NCBI GenBank assembly: GCA_951799405.1
Contig: OX637350.1
Coordinates: 1,101,852-1,165,851, forward strand
DNA length: 64,000 nucleotides
Source: Agapetus fuscipes
Lineage: Eukaryota > Arthropoda > Insecta > Trichoptera > Glossosomatidae
Direction: 5' to 3'
Numbering within the stretch: the first letter of the stretch is position 1; each line of letters starts with the position of its first letter. Both the position numbers and the translations under genes were made by a program. Positions 21,545 to 31,665 of the stretch are shown here, piece after piece. The notes under the pieces are model-generated. The model did not search any database. It had not been told where the DNA came from and was given only the letters and a program-made list of their open reading frames with translations.

Positions 21545-21794
21545 CTTACTTACAGAGGAAGTGTGAAAGGAAAAAGAGGTCAGGAACGACGTAGAAAAGT
21601 ACCTATGGAGTGATCAGATTGAATTGATTGTGAAAGAATGGGGTATATAAGGTGAGTGTAAAAGAAGAAAGTGTATGAAAGAGGTGATGGATATGAATGA
21701 ATTGAAAGAGATATGTAAGGATAGGAAGAAATGGAGGCAGCTATGCAGAGGTTATGTCCTCCCCTAGTAGAATAACGACAGAGAGCTACAGTTA
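21545..21794 (+). mobile_element. LINE-B 3' end with ORF2 C-terminus
   Basis: Contains 'tggagtgatcagattgaatt' (W-S-D-Q-I), 'gatgaatgaattgaaag'-type coding and 'aagaaatggaggcagctatg', then the UTR 'cccctagtagaataacgaca' and an ACAGTT-repeat tail. Its tail runs directly into SINE1. Confidence 0.75.
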
Positions 21795-22510
21795 CAGTAA
21801 AATGCTTGCATTGCATAGGGGCCATCCATAAATTACGTCATCGATTTTGGCCGATTTTCGACCCCCCCCCCCCTTACAATCATCCTATAGTCATTATCTA
21901 ATGATCCCCCCCCCCTCTTGCTGTAATAATGGATGAACTTAATAATTAATAATGTTATATTACTTACATAATATTTTGTATATTTTGTAGAAATTGGTAT
22001 TTACAAGAACGACGTCACTTTTGGTAGGTACTCATGCATCATTTGCCATCATCCGCAGACCAGACTCCCCCCCCCCCTCTTGCTGTAATAATGGATGAAC
22101 TTAATAATTAATAATGTTTTATTACTTACATAATATTTTGTATATTTTGTAGAAATTGGTATTTACAAAAACGACGTCACTTTTGGTACTCATGCATCAT
22201 TTGCCATCATCCGCAGACCAGACTCCCCCCCCCTTAATGCGACTGACGTAATATATGGACAGCCCCATACCAGAACGCTAAGGTTCGCTCACCACCAAAG
22301 GTATCAGAAATGATTTCCTGTTTCGGTGTTTATTTATGTCCTAAAATAAAAACACCGGCAGGGCCAAGTAGAAGAAAGAGAAACAGCCTTCTAGTGAAGT
22401 TACTTTGTAAGGCTCTCTTACATGTGAAAAAATATAGGTTCCATACGCCGCATGCGACCCCTTGGGGTACAATGGTACAAGTTGCACTAAACGTCCAGCT
22501 TAGTTAAGTT
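21795..22510 (+). mobile_element. SINE1 split by a MITE insertion
   Basis: The SINE1 tRNA-like head ('aaaatgcttgcattgcata') stops at 21817 and resumes at 22267 ('ataccagaacgctaaggttc'). The body continues to 'aagttgcactaaacgtccag'. The 449 bp between are MITE M6. Confidence 0.7.
21818..22266. mobile_element. MITE M6 with C-tracts and internal duplication
   Basis: The termini are 'ggggccatccataaattacg' and the complement of 'tgacgtaatatatggacagc' followed by 'ccc', flanked by ATA on both sides. The interior holds two tandem ~165-bp copies, each from a C9-12 tract through 'cttgctgtaataatggatga' to 'ccgcagaccagactcc'. It is non-coding. Elements with this kind of terminus are common in insects; the superfamily is not assigned. 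Confidence 0.8.
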
Positions 22511-22784
22511 TTTTTCATTGATAAAACCGGTATTGCGTTTACGTTGAAAGCCCCTGAAGAGGGATCTACCTCTTTCCCTACCTACATACATATACGGCTT
22601 GTACGAATCTTTTTACGTTTTGTCTCAATAACACGAATCTCGGCAGTTAATCAAATTCACTTTTTTTACCGACCGCCATCATTTATTCGGCCATCAAGAC
22701 ACGAGATTAAATGATTATTCTCGTGGAGTATCAATAAATATTATTGATTTTTAAAAATAAAAATACAATCAATCCATACTGCAG

Positions 22785-22965
22785 TTGATACCGACAATGG
22801 GGAATTCAGCTACCATGAGAAATGAGAATCTACTCCTTCGGCAGGGAAACCCTCCCCCCTTCAAGAAAAGGAGCCGGCGGAAGGCTGGCGCATTTGCCAG
22901 GGTGGATAAATAGGTTCCACTCGCCAAAAGGCAAACGTTTCGTAAAAAGTTGGACACAAAGGACG
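22785..22965 (+). mobile_element. Possible SINE1 remnant
   Basis: Weak, degenerate similarity to the SINE1 body ('atgagaaatgagaatctac', 'ggataaataggttccactcg'). A 62-codon minus-strand ORF here is not considered real. Confidence 0.3.
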
Positions 22966-23131
22966 AATAAGATTTATTAATTAGAAATCATAAAAAATAT
23001 ATTTAAAGCCTTAAAAATACATTAATTTTCTAGACTACAAAGAAATTCCACGTTTAAATGTAGGTACTTCTGTTATTTTTTGTATACATACCTACGTGCA
23101 TCAGGCATGCATATATAAATTTTTAATTGTT

Positions 23132-23444
23132 ATTTTCAATAATAATAATACTATTAGGATGATTTATTCGGTGAGCGCTGTTTTTGTGTGTATCACACCT
23201 CAAGAGCCATCTGCGAGCTTGGTCGTCGCTGTAGAAAGCGCCAATTCTCAAGCAAGACCCAGTTGTTGTAAGGTTGGATGGACCTTTCAGTGACTGGTCC
23301 TTGGTAAAGGTTTATGAATTTTTCAACCCAAAGAAGAGCACATTTGGAAATACAAATGGTATATTTTGTACAGGATTCGAATCCGCAACCTTCCATTTAC
23401 GAGTCCGAAGTGTTGCCACTGGACTACGGACCGGTCCAAGAAAT
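23132..23444 (-). mobile_element. SINE2 tRNA part, tail I, joined to 5S head
   Basis: Minus strand: tRNA-like head 'ggaccggtccgtagtccag'-type, B box region, body ('tttaccaaggaccagtcac'), and tail I ending in ATT repeats at the left edge ('ttttcaataataataatac'). The 5S-rRNA-like head adjoins it at 23445. Confidence 0.85.
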
Positions 23445-23561
23445 GCCAACAACACGCGGTGTACCTGAGCGGTCACCCATCCAAATAGCATCCGCGCCCA
23501 AGGTTGCTTAACTTCGGTGATCTGATGAGAACCGGTGCTTTCAACATGGTAACGTCGTTGA
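23445..23561 (-). pseudogene. 5S rRNA-like head of SINE2, copy 1
   Basis: About 117 bp whose minus strand reads as a near-complete 5S rRNA. It includes 'accatgttgaaagcaccgg', 'gatcaccgaagttaagcaac' and 'ggatgggtgaccgctcagg' (internal promoter C-box region). It is fused to the tRNA-derived SINE2, so it is a retroposon head and not a 5S gene. Confidence 0.85.
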
Positions 23562-23639
23562 CCAACAACCTAGAAATATTAAAGTGAATGGTTGTTACAA
23601 ATATGACACTAAATACCATAATGGTTAAACTAACAAAAA

Positions 23640-23968
23640 ACGCAACTTAGCTACACATATAGTGTAACTTCTTGCCGCGTTATCCCCGAAGGGGTTGCAT
23701 GTGGCGAGTTGAACCTATTTATTTTTACAGGTAAGGGGGCCGGCCTTACGCCAACCACTTCAGTTGAAGTGGGGGTTTCCCAGCTCCCGAGGGGGCTGGT
23801 ACTCATTTCTTGTGAAGGCTGAGTAAACCTTACCGGTATTTTTATTATGGGGTTTGAAATAAACACCGAAATAGGAAATCATTTCTGACACCCTCCTCGG
23901 TGGGATTCGAACCCGAGCTCACGGGGTAGAAGGCAAGCACTCTACCAACTGAGCTATCGACCGGACCA
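23640..23968 (-). mobile_element. SINE1, full length
   Basis: Complete minus-strand SINE1. The tRNA-like head is at the right ('ctaccaactgagctatcgac') and the 3' end at the left ('tagctacacatatagtgtaa'). One of the best-preserved copies. Confidence 0.9.
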
Positions 23969-24474
23969 AATTAACTAACAAAAAACGCATAACATATTTA
24001 TACGAGAAGGTTAGAAATATTATCAGATATTTGCACACAAATCAACAGAGTAACTTTTTTTATGCTGGTCACACGATGCGCTCTTTTGTCATTCACTCAC
24101 TCAAACTATCGTTTTCCGTGTGTGGTATTCCTTAAAATCCAAAACGCTGCGTTTAAATCTGCTTTCAACACGTAAAACCCAACTGCTCGCCGTGTGTAAA
24201 ATTGAATATCTTGGTATCTACTTTGTGCATTTTTTTTAAAACAACCATTCATGTATTGAATCTTGAGTTACTGATTTATGGAACGCCAAGCGCGCCCAAA
24301 GTAAGAAATCATCTGATTGTACCTGTGAGAATAATGGGTTCTCGGTCTGATGAACCATTGGAAATACCTGTGATTGGAAACATGGCGTCGAATATGTAGG
24401 TAAGTCTATAATGTATACCTCCAAGTGTAGGTACTCCTGGAGTTGGTAAATCATATCCAAAACAATCATATTTA

Positions 24475-24980
24475 TCTATAATCTAAATTGCAAAGATATA
24501 TTACAAAGATATTTAAGATCAATTTGAAATCTATTCCCTCAAACAGACACGTATAAGTTCACCGTTAAACATGCCGCATGTGGACCTACAATATAAAACC
24601 CAATCTCAAATGAACATAAGCCCTGCAACTCCTGCCGACCTTCCCTGAAACAGGGGTGACATTGGAAAATTAAACCTTTTTCTACAGCATGGGTGGTCAG
24701 CCGAATACCAACCTATAAGTCAAAGAAATACACAACAAATTACATTTTTAAAATCAATAAATTATATGTATAAATATTTATATGGACATCAAAAACTAAA
24801 CAGAAAACAAATTTTAAATTTTAAAAACCCTAGCCGCCAACATTACAGGTTAACCGCCATTTCTTTTTGTCCTTATATTATACTTCTTTCATTTCCTCCA
24901 GAGTCATAACCTTCTTCATACAGGCTCTCCTTTTATTATGATTCTGGATATTCCATTCATTCGCAATTTCGGAAGATAGG
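24475..24980 (-). mobile_element. LINE-A 3' end with ORF2 remnant
   Basis: Minus strand: tail, conserved UTR (24485-24720), linker, then the damaged ORF2 C-terminus ('accgccatttctttttgtcc' to 'attccattcattcgcaattt'). Confidence 0.85.
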
Positions 24981-25412
24981 AAAAAAATTGCATTTATCTG
25001 AGAAACTCCAGTTACCTTAATATGTCACTTATGCATAAGTTTTACCTTTAATGTATTGATATCGTTATTCCATATGAACAAGGCAGATTGTATTGAACTT
25101 TTTCAAGAAATTAAAAATTCTTTAATTCTGATTAACATTTAAATCATACAAATGATAATATTAAACGAAGGTTAGCTCGTCTACCTGCCGAACCCAAGCC
25201 GGCATCAGCCCAAAACTGCACGTTCACATTCAACTACAGCGTCTGCCGAAAACTGTACGCAAACTAAAACAGCGCCTCTATTGAGTGTTTTAATTTCCGT
25301 ACATTTTATGGTTGGGTTGAAACGTAAAGTGATGGTGAACCAATCGTATGCAATAAATTACTCCTGGGGCAGTGATACGCCAAGCAGCTGAGGCAGGTGG
25401 GACCCATAAGGT
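24981..25412. other. Unassigned sequence
   Basis: No gene recognised. 'acagcgcctctattgagtgt' at 25270 is the third instance of a motif also at 10318 and 18846. Confidence 0.35.
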
Positions 25413-26262
25413 GGGATGCGGTTCCATGATAGAAGGACAGAGTTACAAAACGATACATGACATAACGACACGTGATAGAACAACACATGACAGAACGACA
25501 TATAATAATAATAATAATAATAATTTATTCATAAAACTGTTTTACAGAAGATTAACATAAGGTGCAGCTTTTTAACTTAAGTAAGGAAATAATACATGTG
25601 CCTGAACTAGGAAAACCTGTGTCTCAGGCGTGGAGAGCTTCTATACCTGTCATCGGGACGGTTGCATGATAGAAAGACTCAGTGACAAAACGATACATGA
25701 CATAGCGACACGTGATAGAACAACACATGACAGAAGGACACATGACCTGTCACCGGGACGGTTCTATGATAGAACGACACATGACAGAACATCACAATGA
25801 TAGTACATAACATGACAAAACATCACTTTGACTTATCATCACAGGAAAGTACATCACAATGACAAAACATCAAATGACAAGACATCGAATACCTAAAACA
25901 GAACATACTAGACGATCGATGTTTTATCTCGGTCACATTCGTCCAAATTGAATGGCTGTCGCATTCTACCTATTCTTCTCACATTGTTCTTGCGTTTTAT
26001 TACGGAAATCACGTTTGAAGTTCAGACAACCAGTACAACTTGTATGGAATGAAAAAGGTGGCCGATGCTTTATCTCGGTCATTTTCGTCCAAATTGAACG
26101 GCTGTCGCATTCTACCCATTCTTCTCGCATTGTTCTTGTGTTTTATGACAAAATCTCGATTTTCCCAATCTTTGAGTTATTTTTCTTTATGATTAAACGT
26201 GCGATGTGTTGTTATGTCATGTGTCATTTTGTCACTGTGCCGTTCTAACATGTCACCGGGAC
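25413..26262. repeat. Foldback-like element FB2
   Basis: The left arm (25413-25900) is an irregular array of 14-17-bp units like 'gacacatgacagaac'. A 'cgggacggttcatgatagaa'-type segment recurs three times in it. The hub (25918-26150) contains two tandem ~86-bp copies of 'tttatctcggtcacattcgt'-type sequence 146 bp apart. The right edge (26205-26262) returns to the array in opposite orientation ('ttatgtcatgtgtcattttg'). An unrelated retroposon-like insert with an (ATA)n end sits at 25500-25650. Confidence 0.65.
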
Positions 26263-26560
26263 GCATATGCCATATGCCTTACGCCAACCAGCATAATATG
26301 TAGATAGTCTCGATAGTGAGCTGTTTGAATGAGGCAGACTACCAGATGAGATCTTTATTCCGATGGAACGTATTGAAATGACCTTGAAAACTTTTTAAAA
26401 ATCTATCCCAAAAAATGTTTATAGATATTTAATACAAATGTATCAAGTAAAACTCGTACGTATCTACTGTTGCCATGTTGATATCCATTTTTAAATAAAG
26501 CTTTCCGTTGGTGAAAGCATTTTCTTTTTAATATTTGATTAAAAAAAAAAAAAAAATTCT
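26263..26560. other. Spacer with a LINE-like motif and poly(A)
   Basis: 'cttaagaaataaagctttcc'-type sequence is not intact here, but 'aaataaagctttccgttgg' near 26494 and a poly(A) tract at 26531-26546 look like the 3' end of an old retroposon. Confidence 0.35.
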
Positions 26561-26563
26561 ACG

Positions 26564-26677
26564 ATGGGCTTCTTCAGCGTCAAGTATGATGATGAAGACG
26601 ATCTTGATGAGAACTGTGAGTTCACAGAAATCCCGGAGATCCCGAAAAACATCACTCCAGCATCATCAGCCGGCCGT
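26564..26677 (+). CDS. Candidate first coding exon, 38 codons
   Basis: ATG at 26564 opens a clean acidic N-terminus (MGFFSVKYDDEDDLDE, later ending PASSAGR). It is followed in phase 0 by a good donor, CGT|GTAAGC (donor at 26678). The codons show balanced GC3, unlike the AT-rich flanks. There is no acceptor directly upstream: a poly(A) run precedes the ATG, so this would be a first coding exon. The protein is not recognised. It could be an alternative start exon of a long gene or part of an unrecognised element. Confidence 0.4.
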
Positions 26678-26954
26678 GTAAGCCTAAAACTCTTATTCAG
26701 TAAAAAAACGATCAATTTGTACCAAATGACCGTGTGTTCAAAGTGATCATTTGTTGCGTTTTCTTTAAATGACATAACGTAAGATTGTGTGATCAGAAAT
26801 CTTACAAAAGGTCATCAAATGACGAAAGAAAATAGTAAATTAAACCTTGGACTGCACATGACTTTATTGCATAAAGTAAGGTTGTTTTCAGGTCATCTTC
26901 AATTGTCATAACAAAATATTTAGAATTTTTTATTAATGAAGGTGGTGTAAGTGT

Positions 26955-27205
26955 CTATAATCTAAGTTTCAAAGATGTATAACATACAATATTCATATTA
27001 AATGCTTTCCATAAGCAGACACGTATAAGTTCTCGCTTACATATGGTGCATGTGGACTTGCAACATAAAAACTCAATCTCAAATGAACATAAGCCCTACA
27101 ACTCCTGCCCACCGTCCCTGAAATAAGGATGATATTAGCAAAGTGAACCATTTTTTACTATATAGTTGGTCAGCATCATAGCAACCTATAAGTAAAGGAA
27201 TCTGA
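26955..27205 (-). mobile_element. LINE-A 3' UTR copy
   Basis: Minus strand, moderately diverged: 'ctataatctaagtttcaaag' at the left and 'agcaacctataagtaaagg' at the right. Confidence 0.8.
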
Positions 27206-27297
27206 AAAATCATTCTTAAAAAATATTCTTTTACTGAATTTTTTTGTAGATTACTTTATAAGAAATACCTTTTAATTTGAATGTTATCCTAACAATC

Positions 27298-27560
27298 GGT
27301 GTTATGGCCGAGGTGGCCAAGTGGGCTGATCTATCTTTCTAGCGTGTTTGGAATAGAAGAACGTTGGTTCGATCCCCGCCTAGGTCATTTGACCACAACT
27401 TTGTCCCTGTTTTTACCAGATTTTATTGGGTAATTATTAATTAATAATTCATTAAAATAAATAAAAATGAATTATTAATTGATGATATTAATACCTGTTT
27501 CTGGCCAGGCAGAATAGGTTGCTGAATTGCATTCCTGTTTACAAATCTATTTTTTTTTAA
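27298..27560 (+). mobile_element. SINE3, copy 2
   Basis: 'ggtgttatggccgaggtgg' head, B box 'ggttcgatccccgcc', 'taattattaattaataattc' middle and 'ttgcattcctgtttacaaat' tail. It is better preserved than the copy at 5972. Confidence 0.85.
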
Positions 27561-27925
27561 AGTAAAAAAAAAAAAAACATGCCTGTTAATCATGAAATAT
27601 CTTATCTTGTACCTATATAAAGGTTGTTTACGTGAAGAGATATCTGTCTATCTACCTATCTGTCTCGAGGAAGGGATAATTTATCTAAGTTGCATCTTAA
27701 TTCATAAGTAAGATCCCAACTTATTTAATGCACCCGCTAGTGGACCCGTCAGCCATAATCTTAAATTATTTGGTATTTTAATCTGACGCTGACACAAGAA
27801 TTTCCATGTATTGTGTTTCTCATACAAAATTACTCGTATCATTAGACTGCCGAGACAGGTTTTTTGTGTGATATTCAATCATAAATTTAGACATTTTTTA
27901 CAGGTGTAAGTTTTAAATTTATTTA
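27561..27925. other. Spacer, no gene
   Basis: AT-rich. A short 'tctgtctatctacctatctg' microsatellite-like stretch lies at about 27643. Confidence 0.35.
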
Positions 27926-27929
27926 TATA

Positions 27930-28195
27930 TTTTTCAGTGTAAATCTATTCACACAGTGAAAGTCCATTGTAAATATTATTTATAAATTCAAAAGGATATA
28001 ACAGAGTTTTAATCTCATTTTTTTATTTTATTTTTTTGCTCAAACGTTTTCGCCTAATGAATGTCATAATAATTATAATACAATAAGGTTCTTTATAATG
28101 CTCCTGAAGATGCCTTATTAGGCGAAAACGTTTGAGCGAAAAAATGAAATAAAAAGTGAATTAAAACTCTGTTTTATCCTATTGAATTTATAAAT
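27930..28195. repeat. Palindromic element with hammerhead-like core (PAL-b1)
   Basis: Starts with 'cacacagtgaaagtccattg' (shared with 31095). Inverted arms then run from 'ttttgctcaaacgttttcgc' to 'ggcgaaaacgtttgagcgaa', with an AT-rich centre. Only the right arm retains the full ribozyme-like core. Confidence 0.7.
28099..28138 (+). ncRNA. Hammerhead ribozyme-like motif, copy 2
   Basis: Stem I GCTC (28100-28103) pairs with GAGC (28134-28137) and can extend by a U-G pair. CTGAAGA (28104-28110), stem II GCCT/AGGC with a 4-nt loop, GAAA (28124-28127), palindromic AACGTT stem III and T at the cleavage position. All conserved hammerhead core positions are present. Confidence 0.65.
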
Positions 28196-28214
28196 GATTA
28201 AAAATTAATTTATT

Positions 28215-28680
28215 CATTCACAATCTAACGTTGCAAAGATGTACTATGATTAAAGATAAAATTTGAAGGGTTTGTGAAAATTCCTTTTGATAATGATGTC
28301 AGATGTGATAGCATCAAGAGCGCTCGAGGAAATAAATCAACTCGTCGAGAAAAACTTTGTGCTTCACTTTAACTTATTTAAAATACATTACGACAAACGG
28401 GCACGTGTATGTTTGCGTTTTGACATGCTGTGCAAGAAAATAAAAACTCGAATCTTAAATAAACATAAACCCTGCAACCCTTGCTGACTATGCCTGAAAC
28501 AGGAGAGCCAAAGTGAAAAAAATACTTACAATGTTACAAAATATTCAAATCTAAAATGAACATAAACCATGCAAATTTTGTCTCCTTTCTCTGAAACAAA
28601 GATGGCAATGGCAAAAAAAAAGTTGTTTGTACTGTTTTTGTGGTCCACCTTATAACCAACCTTTTAGTGAAGGAGCAAAA
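28215..28680 (-). mobile_element. LINE-A 3' UTR, two diverged fragments
   Basis: Minus-strand fragments at 28215-28510 and 28545-28680, each recognisable by 'aaataaacataaaccctgc'-type and 'gcctgaaacagga'-type blocks. The left edge has unrelated sequence inserted around 28265-28350. Confidence 0.6.
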
Positions 28681-29219
28681 ATTATAATATGCATTTAACT
28701 AAGCATTAGTATTACAACAACAAAAAAATGGATTTCTCGACAGATCAAATAAGTAGGTAGGTACATTTATAAACTGAATCTATTTGATCGAGCAACATTT
28801 GAAATATCTGTTTGTATAATCTGTTTGTAACACAGACTTAAAAAATATATATATTCATACCTTGATACACTCACGTCATTTCGATATAGGATTCGATCAA
28901 AAAAAAAAAAAAACAAAACAACGCCCAATATATTGTTCAAAAAATTATATTAAGATTTATATGTCTTGATAGTAATTTATGTTCCCGCCTCGACAAAGCA
29001 CATTTCATACTCATTTCTGTGGTCGGAGGAATTAATCAATCCAAAGAGCAACACAACAACAAAAACTTGTACGTGATTTAGAAGCCAGTCAAAAATATAT
29101 GTGGATGATTTATTCGTCACACGGGCACGAAGTTGGTACGTCAATCTTTCCGAACGCAGCCTCCCACTGCAGATCAAGACTACAAATCATAATTTGTAGC
29201 TATGTATTTGTAGATTAAC
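28681..29219. other. Unassigned sequence
   Basis: No gene recognised; contains poly(A)-like runs near 28898. Confidence 0.35.
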
Positions 29220-29335
29220 TGTTGCTTTGTCTCTATTCCACTGTGGGTATGCGAGTCCTGTGACACATCCCCGGATGGGATGGATATACATGGCGTGGGT
29301 CAGTGGAGGGGAGACTGACCCTGAGAGAAGGTGTT
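29220..29335 (+). pseudogene. LINE-F fragment
   Basis: Matches the complement of 62820-62910 ('gatatacatggcgtgggtca', 'ggaggggagactgacc'). It is part of the ORF2 region upstream of the C-terminal zinc finger of an R1-like LINE. Confidence 0.6.
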
Positions 29336-29580
29336 ATGGGTATCCGAACCACTTCAAAACTGCCTCGAACTCTTCCTAATCTTTTTAGGAATCTTTTGCG
29401 GGAGACTTCCTAAATTTCAGAGACTCTAGGGGATATGACACATTTTGTAGAGCCGCAGAAGTGTTGGTGATGTTACGGTTAATTTCTCAATCCTTTGTGG
29501 CAGGGCTTTTAGCTGCGCAGTGTTGTATGTTGTTGCGTGTTGCGTTGGCTTTGTTTTGAGACACCTTGTATCCCTACCAT
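29336..29580 (-). mobile_element. LINE-D 3' end
   Basis: Minus-strand copy of the LINE-D 3' UTR ('tttgcgggagacttcctaaa', 'agagccgcagaagtgttggt'), reaching back to 'gttttgagacacc'. It is joined head-on to the LINE-F fragment. Confidence 0.65.
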
Positions 29581-30215
29581 AATCTATAATCTAAGTTACA
29601 AAGATATATTAACATTTAAAGCTCATATTAAATGCAACCGCATAAGCAGACACGTATAAATTCATTCTTACACATTCCGCATGTGGACTTTCAACTTAAA
29701 AACCAATCCTCAAATCACCATAAGCTCTGCAACACTTCGAGACGTCGACCTTCCCTGAAACAGAGGTGACATTGACAAAGTGAACCATTTTTACAGCATG
29801 GGTGATCTGCTACATAAATTTATCTAAAGTCAAGGATCAATTATTATTATACGAACAATTTTCCAATGCTACTCCGGATTCAAGGAAGGGCGGCAGTAGT
29901 TGCAAGGTGTATGTTCATGTGGGGTTTTGTTTATTTATGTAGGCGTGAACCTACATGTGCCTGTCTGTGGGTATGCAATTAATATGAGCCTTAGATGTTA
30001 GCATGTCTTTGTAGCTTAGATTATAGAATAAAGATCGATTTGGATATCATAATATAATCTAAGTTGCAAATATGTGTAACATTAAAGATTTGCATTACGT
30101 GCATTTTCACAAGCAGACACGTAGGTACAAGCTCATTCTCACACATTCCGCATGTGGACCTACAACATAAAAACCCGAATCTCAAATGAATATACACACT
30201 GCAACCGTGTCACGG
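29581..30215. mobile_element. Three LINE-A 3' UTR copies in alternating orientation
   Basis: Minus copy 29580-29840, plus copy 29855-30030 and minus copy 30050-30215, each with recognisable UTR blocks and tail ('ataatctaagttgcaaatat' for the last). Confidence 0.75.
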
Positions 30216-30395
30216 CATATCGATAAAAGACAACTAGTCCAACGACAGTTCGGCCGTTGACAAATCGGTCACACGACACTTCGACCACACGACTTTTCGG
30301 CCAACGACATTTCGGCCAAAGACAAATCGGTCAACGACAACCCGTCCAAAGACAACTCGGCCATAGACAAATCGGTCACACGACACTTCGTCAAA
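30205..30395. repeat. 15-bp GACA-type minisatellite
   Basis: Degenerate units of about 15 bp such as 'gacatttcggccaaa' and 'gacaaatcggtcaca'. Related in period and core to the FB1 array but with a different consensus. No inverted arm is seen here. Confidence 0.7.
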
Positions 30396-31019
30396 TTTTT
30401 CAATTACTCTTAAGAGTTATTTTAACATCCCTATTACTCACGTTCCCATATAAAATATAAACCTCATCTTATATCATAGTATGGGATGTGTAGGGTTGTA
30501 CCTGTGAGATCGGTCTGAGTGAGAAGACGGGCCGGCCGTTATTGCGCCCATATATTACAAAAACTCCATTAACAAAACATCATTACTGGCGCGCATGCCC
30601 CATAAATCTGCGGATCATAGATCCAAAAATGATGTATGGATCAACAGAAACGCACGAGCAGGGGCGGCGATACAAACACGCTATTCACTGAGAATTAAAA
30701 AAAAAACGGGAAGCTTTTAATTTTATCCGAATATAATAATTTAAAAAAACACCCTTTACTTGTGTTTTTAAGGTAACTTTTCAATGAATAGTTTGGTATT
30801 AGTGTAGTGAACTAAACTGCGTAAATAGTGCAACTGTCTATCGCGTTGTCTTCTTAGGAGTCGCCATTAAAAACAATCAATTTGTAAGTCTTCGTTTTTC
30901 TTTCTTGCAAAAGAATACTTTTATATCAAATAATTGACAGATTTCCTGATTCGTTCAATTTTTACAACACAAAATAAAATTAGAAATCATGAGGTTGGCA
31001 CATTAAAAAGAGCGCGAAA
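30396..31019. other. Unassigned sequence
   Basis: No gene recognised. A GC-richer patch (30525-30670) contains 'ggccggccgttattgcgccc'. Confidence 0.35.
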
Positions 31020-31168
31020 TTAAACATCGTCATCCGGCCGGATTGCTAGGGAAAAGAGAAACAAATGTTTTATTATTTTTCAGGGTTTGGTGGTTTACAC
31101 AGTGAAAGTCCATTGTATAATTGATTAAATAAATACACTGTTTAAATTCACTTTTATTACTTTAACTA

Positions 31169-31206
31169 TGTCAAACATTTTCGCCTAAAAAGGCATCCTC
31201 AGGACA
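31169..31206 (-). ncRNA. Hammerhead ribozyme-like motif, copy 3
   Basis: Minus strand: stem I TGTC/GACA, CTGAGGA (31196-31202), stem II GCCT/AGGC, GAAA, AATGTT stem III (one G-U pair) and T at the cleavage position. Stem II pairs perfectly, unlike the opposite arm. Confidence 0.6.
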
Positions 31207-31277
31207 ATGACAATGACAAATCAAAATTAAATTCTCTTTAAGAAGAAGAGAATTTAATTTTGATTTGTCATTGTCAT

Positions 31278-31315
31278 TGTCCTGAGGATGCATTTTTAGG
31301 CGAAAACGTTTGACA
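31278..31315 (+). ncRNA. Hammerhead ribozyme-like motif, copy 4
   Basis: Plus strand: stem I TGTC (31278-31281) with GACA (31312-31315), CTGAGGA (31282-31288), stem II GCAT/AGGC (one mismatch), GAAA (31302-31305), AACGTT and T. It mirrors copy 3. Confidence 0.6.
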
Positions 31316-31499
31316 TAGTTAAAGTAATAAAAGTAAATTTAAACAGTGTATTTATTTAATTAATTATTAAATATTTTATTGGTTGCTAAGGACGGCAATC
31401 CCAAACAAGACTGACATTTGCTCGCAGAGAAAAAAAACCTGAATTCAAAAATGTGAGTGCATCGGAGAAAATCAGTATTTTGTCTTATTTACTAAACAA

Positions 31500-31665
31500 T
31501 TATTATTATATTTTGTATTGTTTGTGTATTAACACTGTGAAAATTCATATTGTTTAATTTTATAATTTTTGGATGAATTCAAACAAAACACTGTTTATTT
31601 TCACTATAGGAGTAGTGAAAATAAATAGTGTTTTGTTTGAATTCATCCAAAAATTATAAAATAAA
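31500..31665. repeat. Hairpin element related to PAL-a
   Basis: Inverted arms of about 55 bp ('ataatttttggatgaattca' and its complement) around 'ctataggagtag'. The upstream 'gtttgtgtattaacactgtg' is shared with 18900. The ribozyme-like core is absent, so it is a deleted derivative. Confidence 0.65.

Larger units (their letters stand above)
31075..31373. mobile_element. Palindromic insertion PAL-b2 with 7-bp target duplication
   Basis: Flanked by TTTTATT at 31068-31074 and 31374-31380. It begins with 'acacagtgaaagtccattg'-type sequence and contains a near-perfect ~237-bp palindrome (31124-31360) with a ~10-nt centre. Each arm carries a hammerhead-like motif. There is no ORF. Confidence 0.75.
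31020..31480. repeat. Dispersed repeat R2 split by a palindromic insertion
   Basis: The left part 31020-31074 ('atccggccggattgctaggg') and right part 31374-31480 ('ggttgctaaggacggcaatc') correspond to one continuous stretch at 13340-13490. The 299 bp between them are PAL-b2. Confidence 0.7.

Noticed and set aside
24345..24375. Hammerhead-like CTGATGA near 24347
   Set aside because: CTGATGA is followed by GGAAAT without a stem II hairpin, so the core is not formed.
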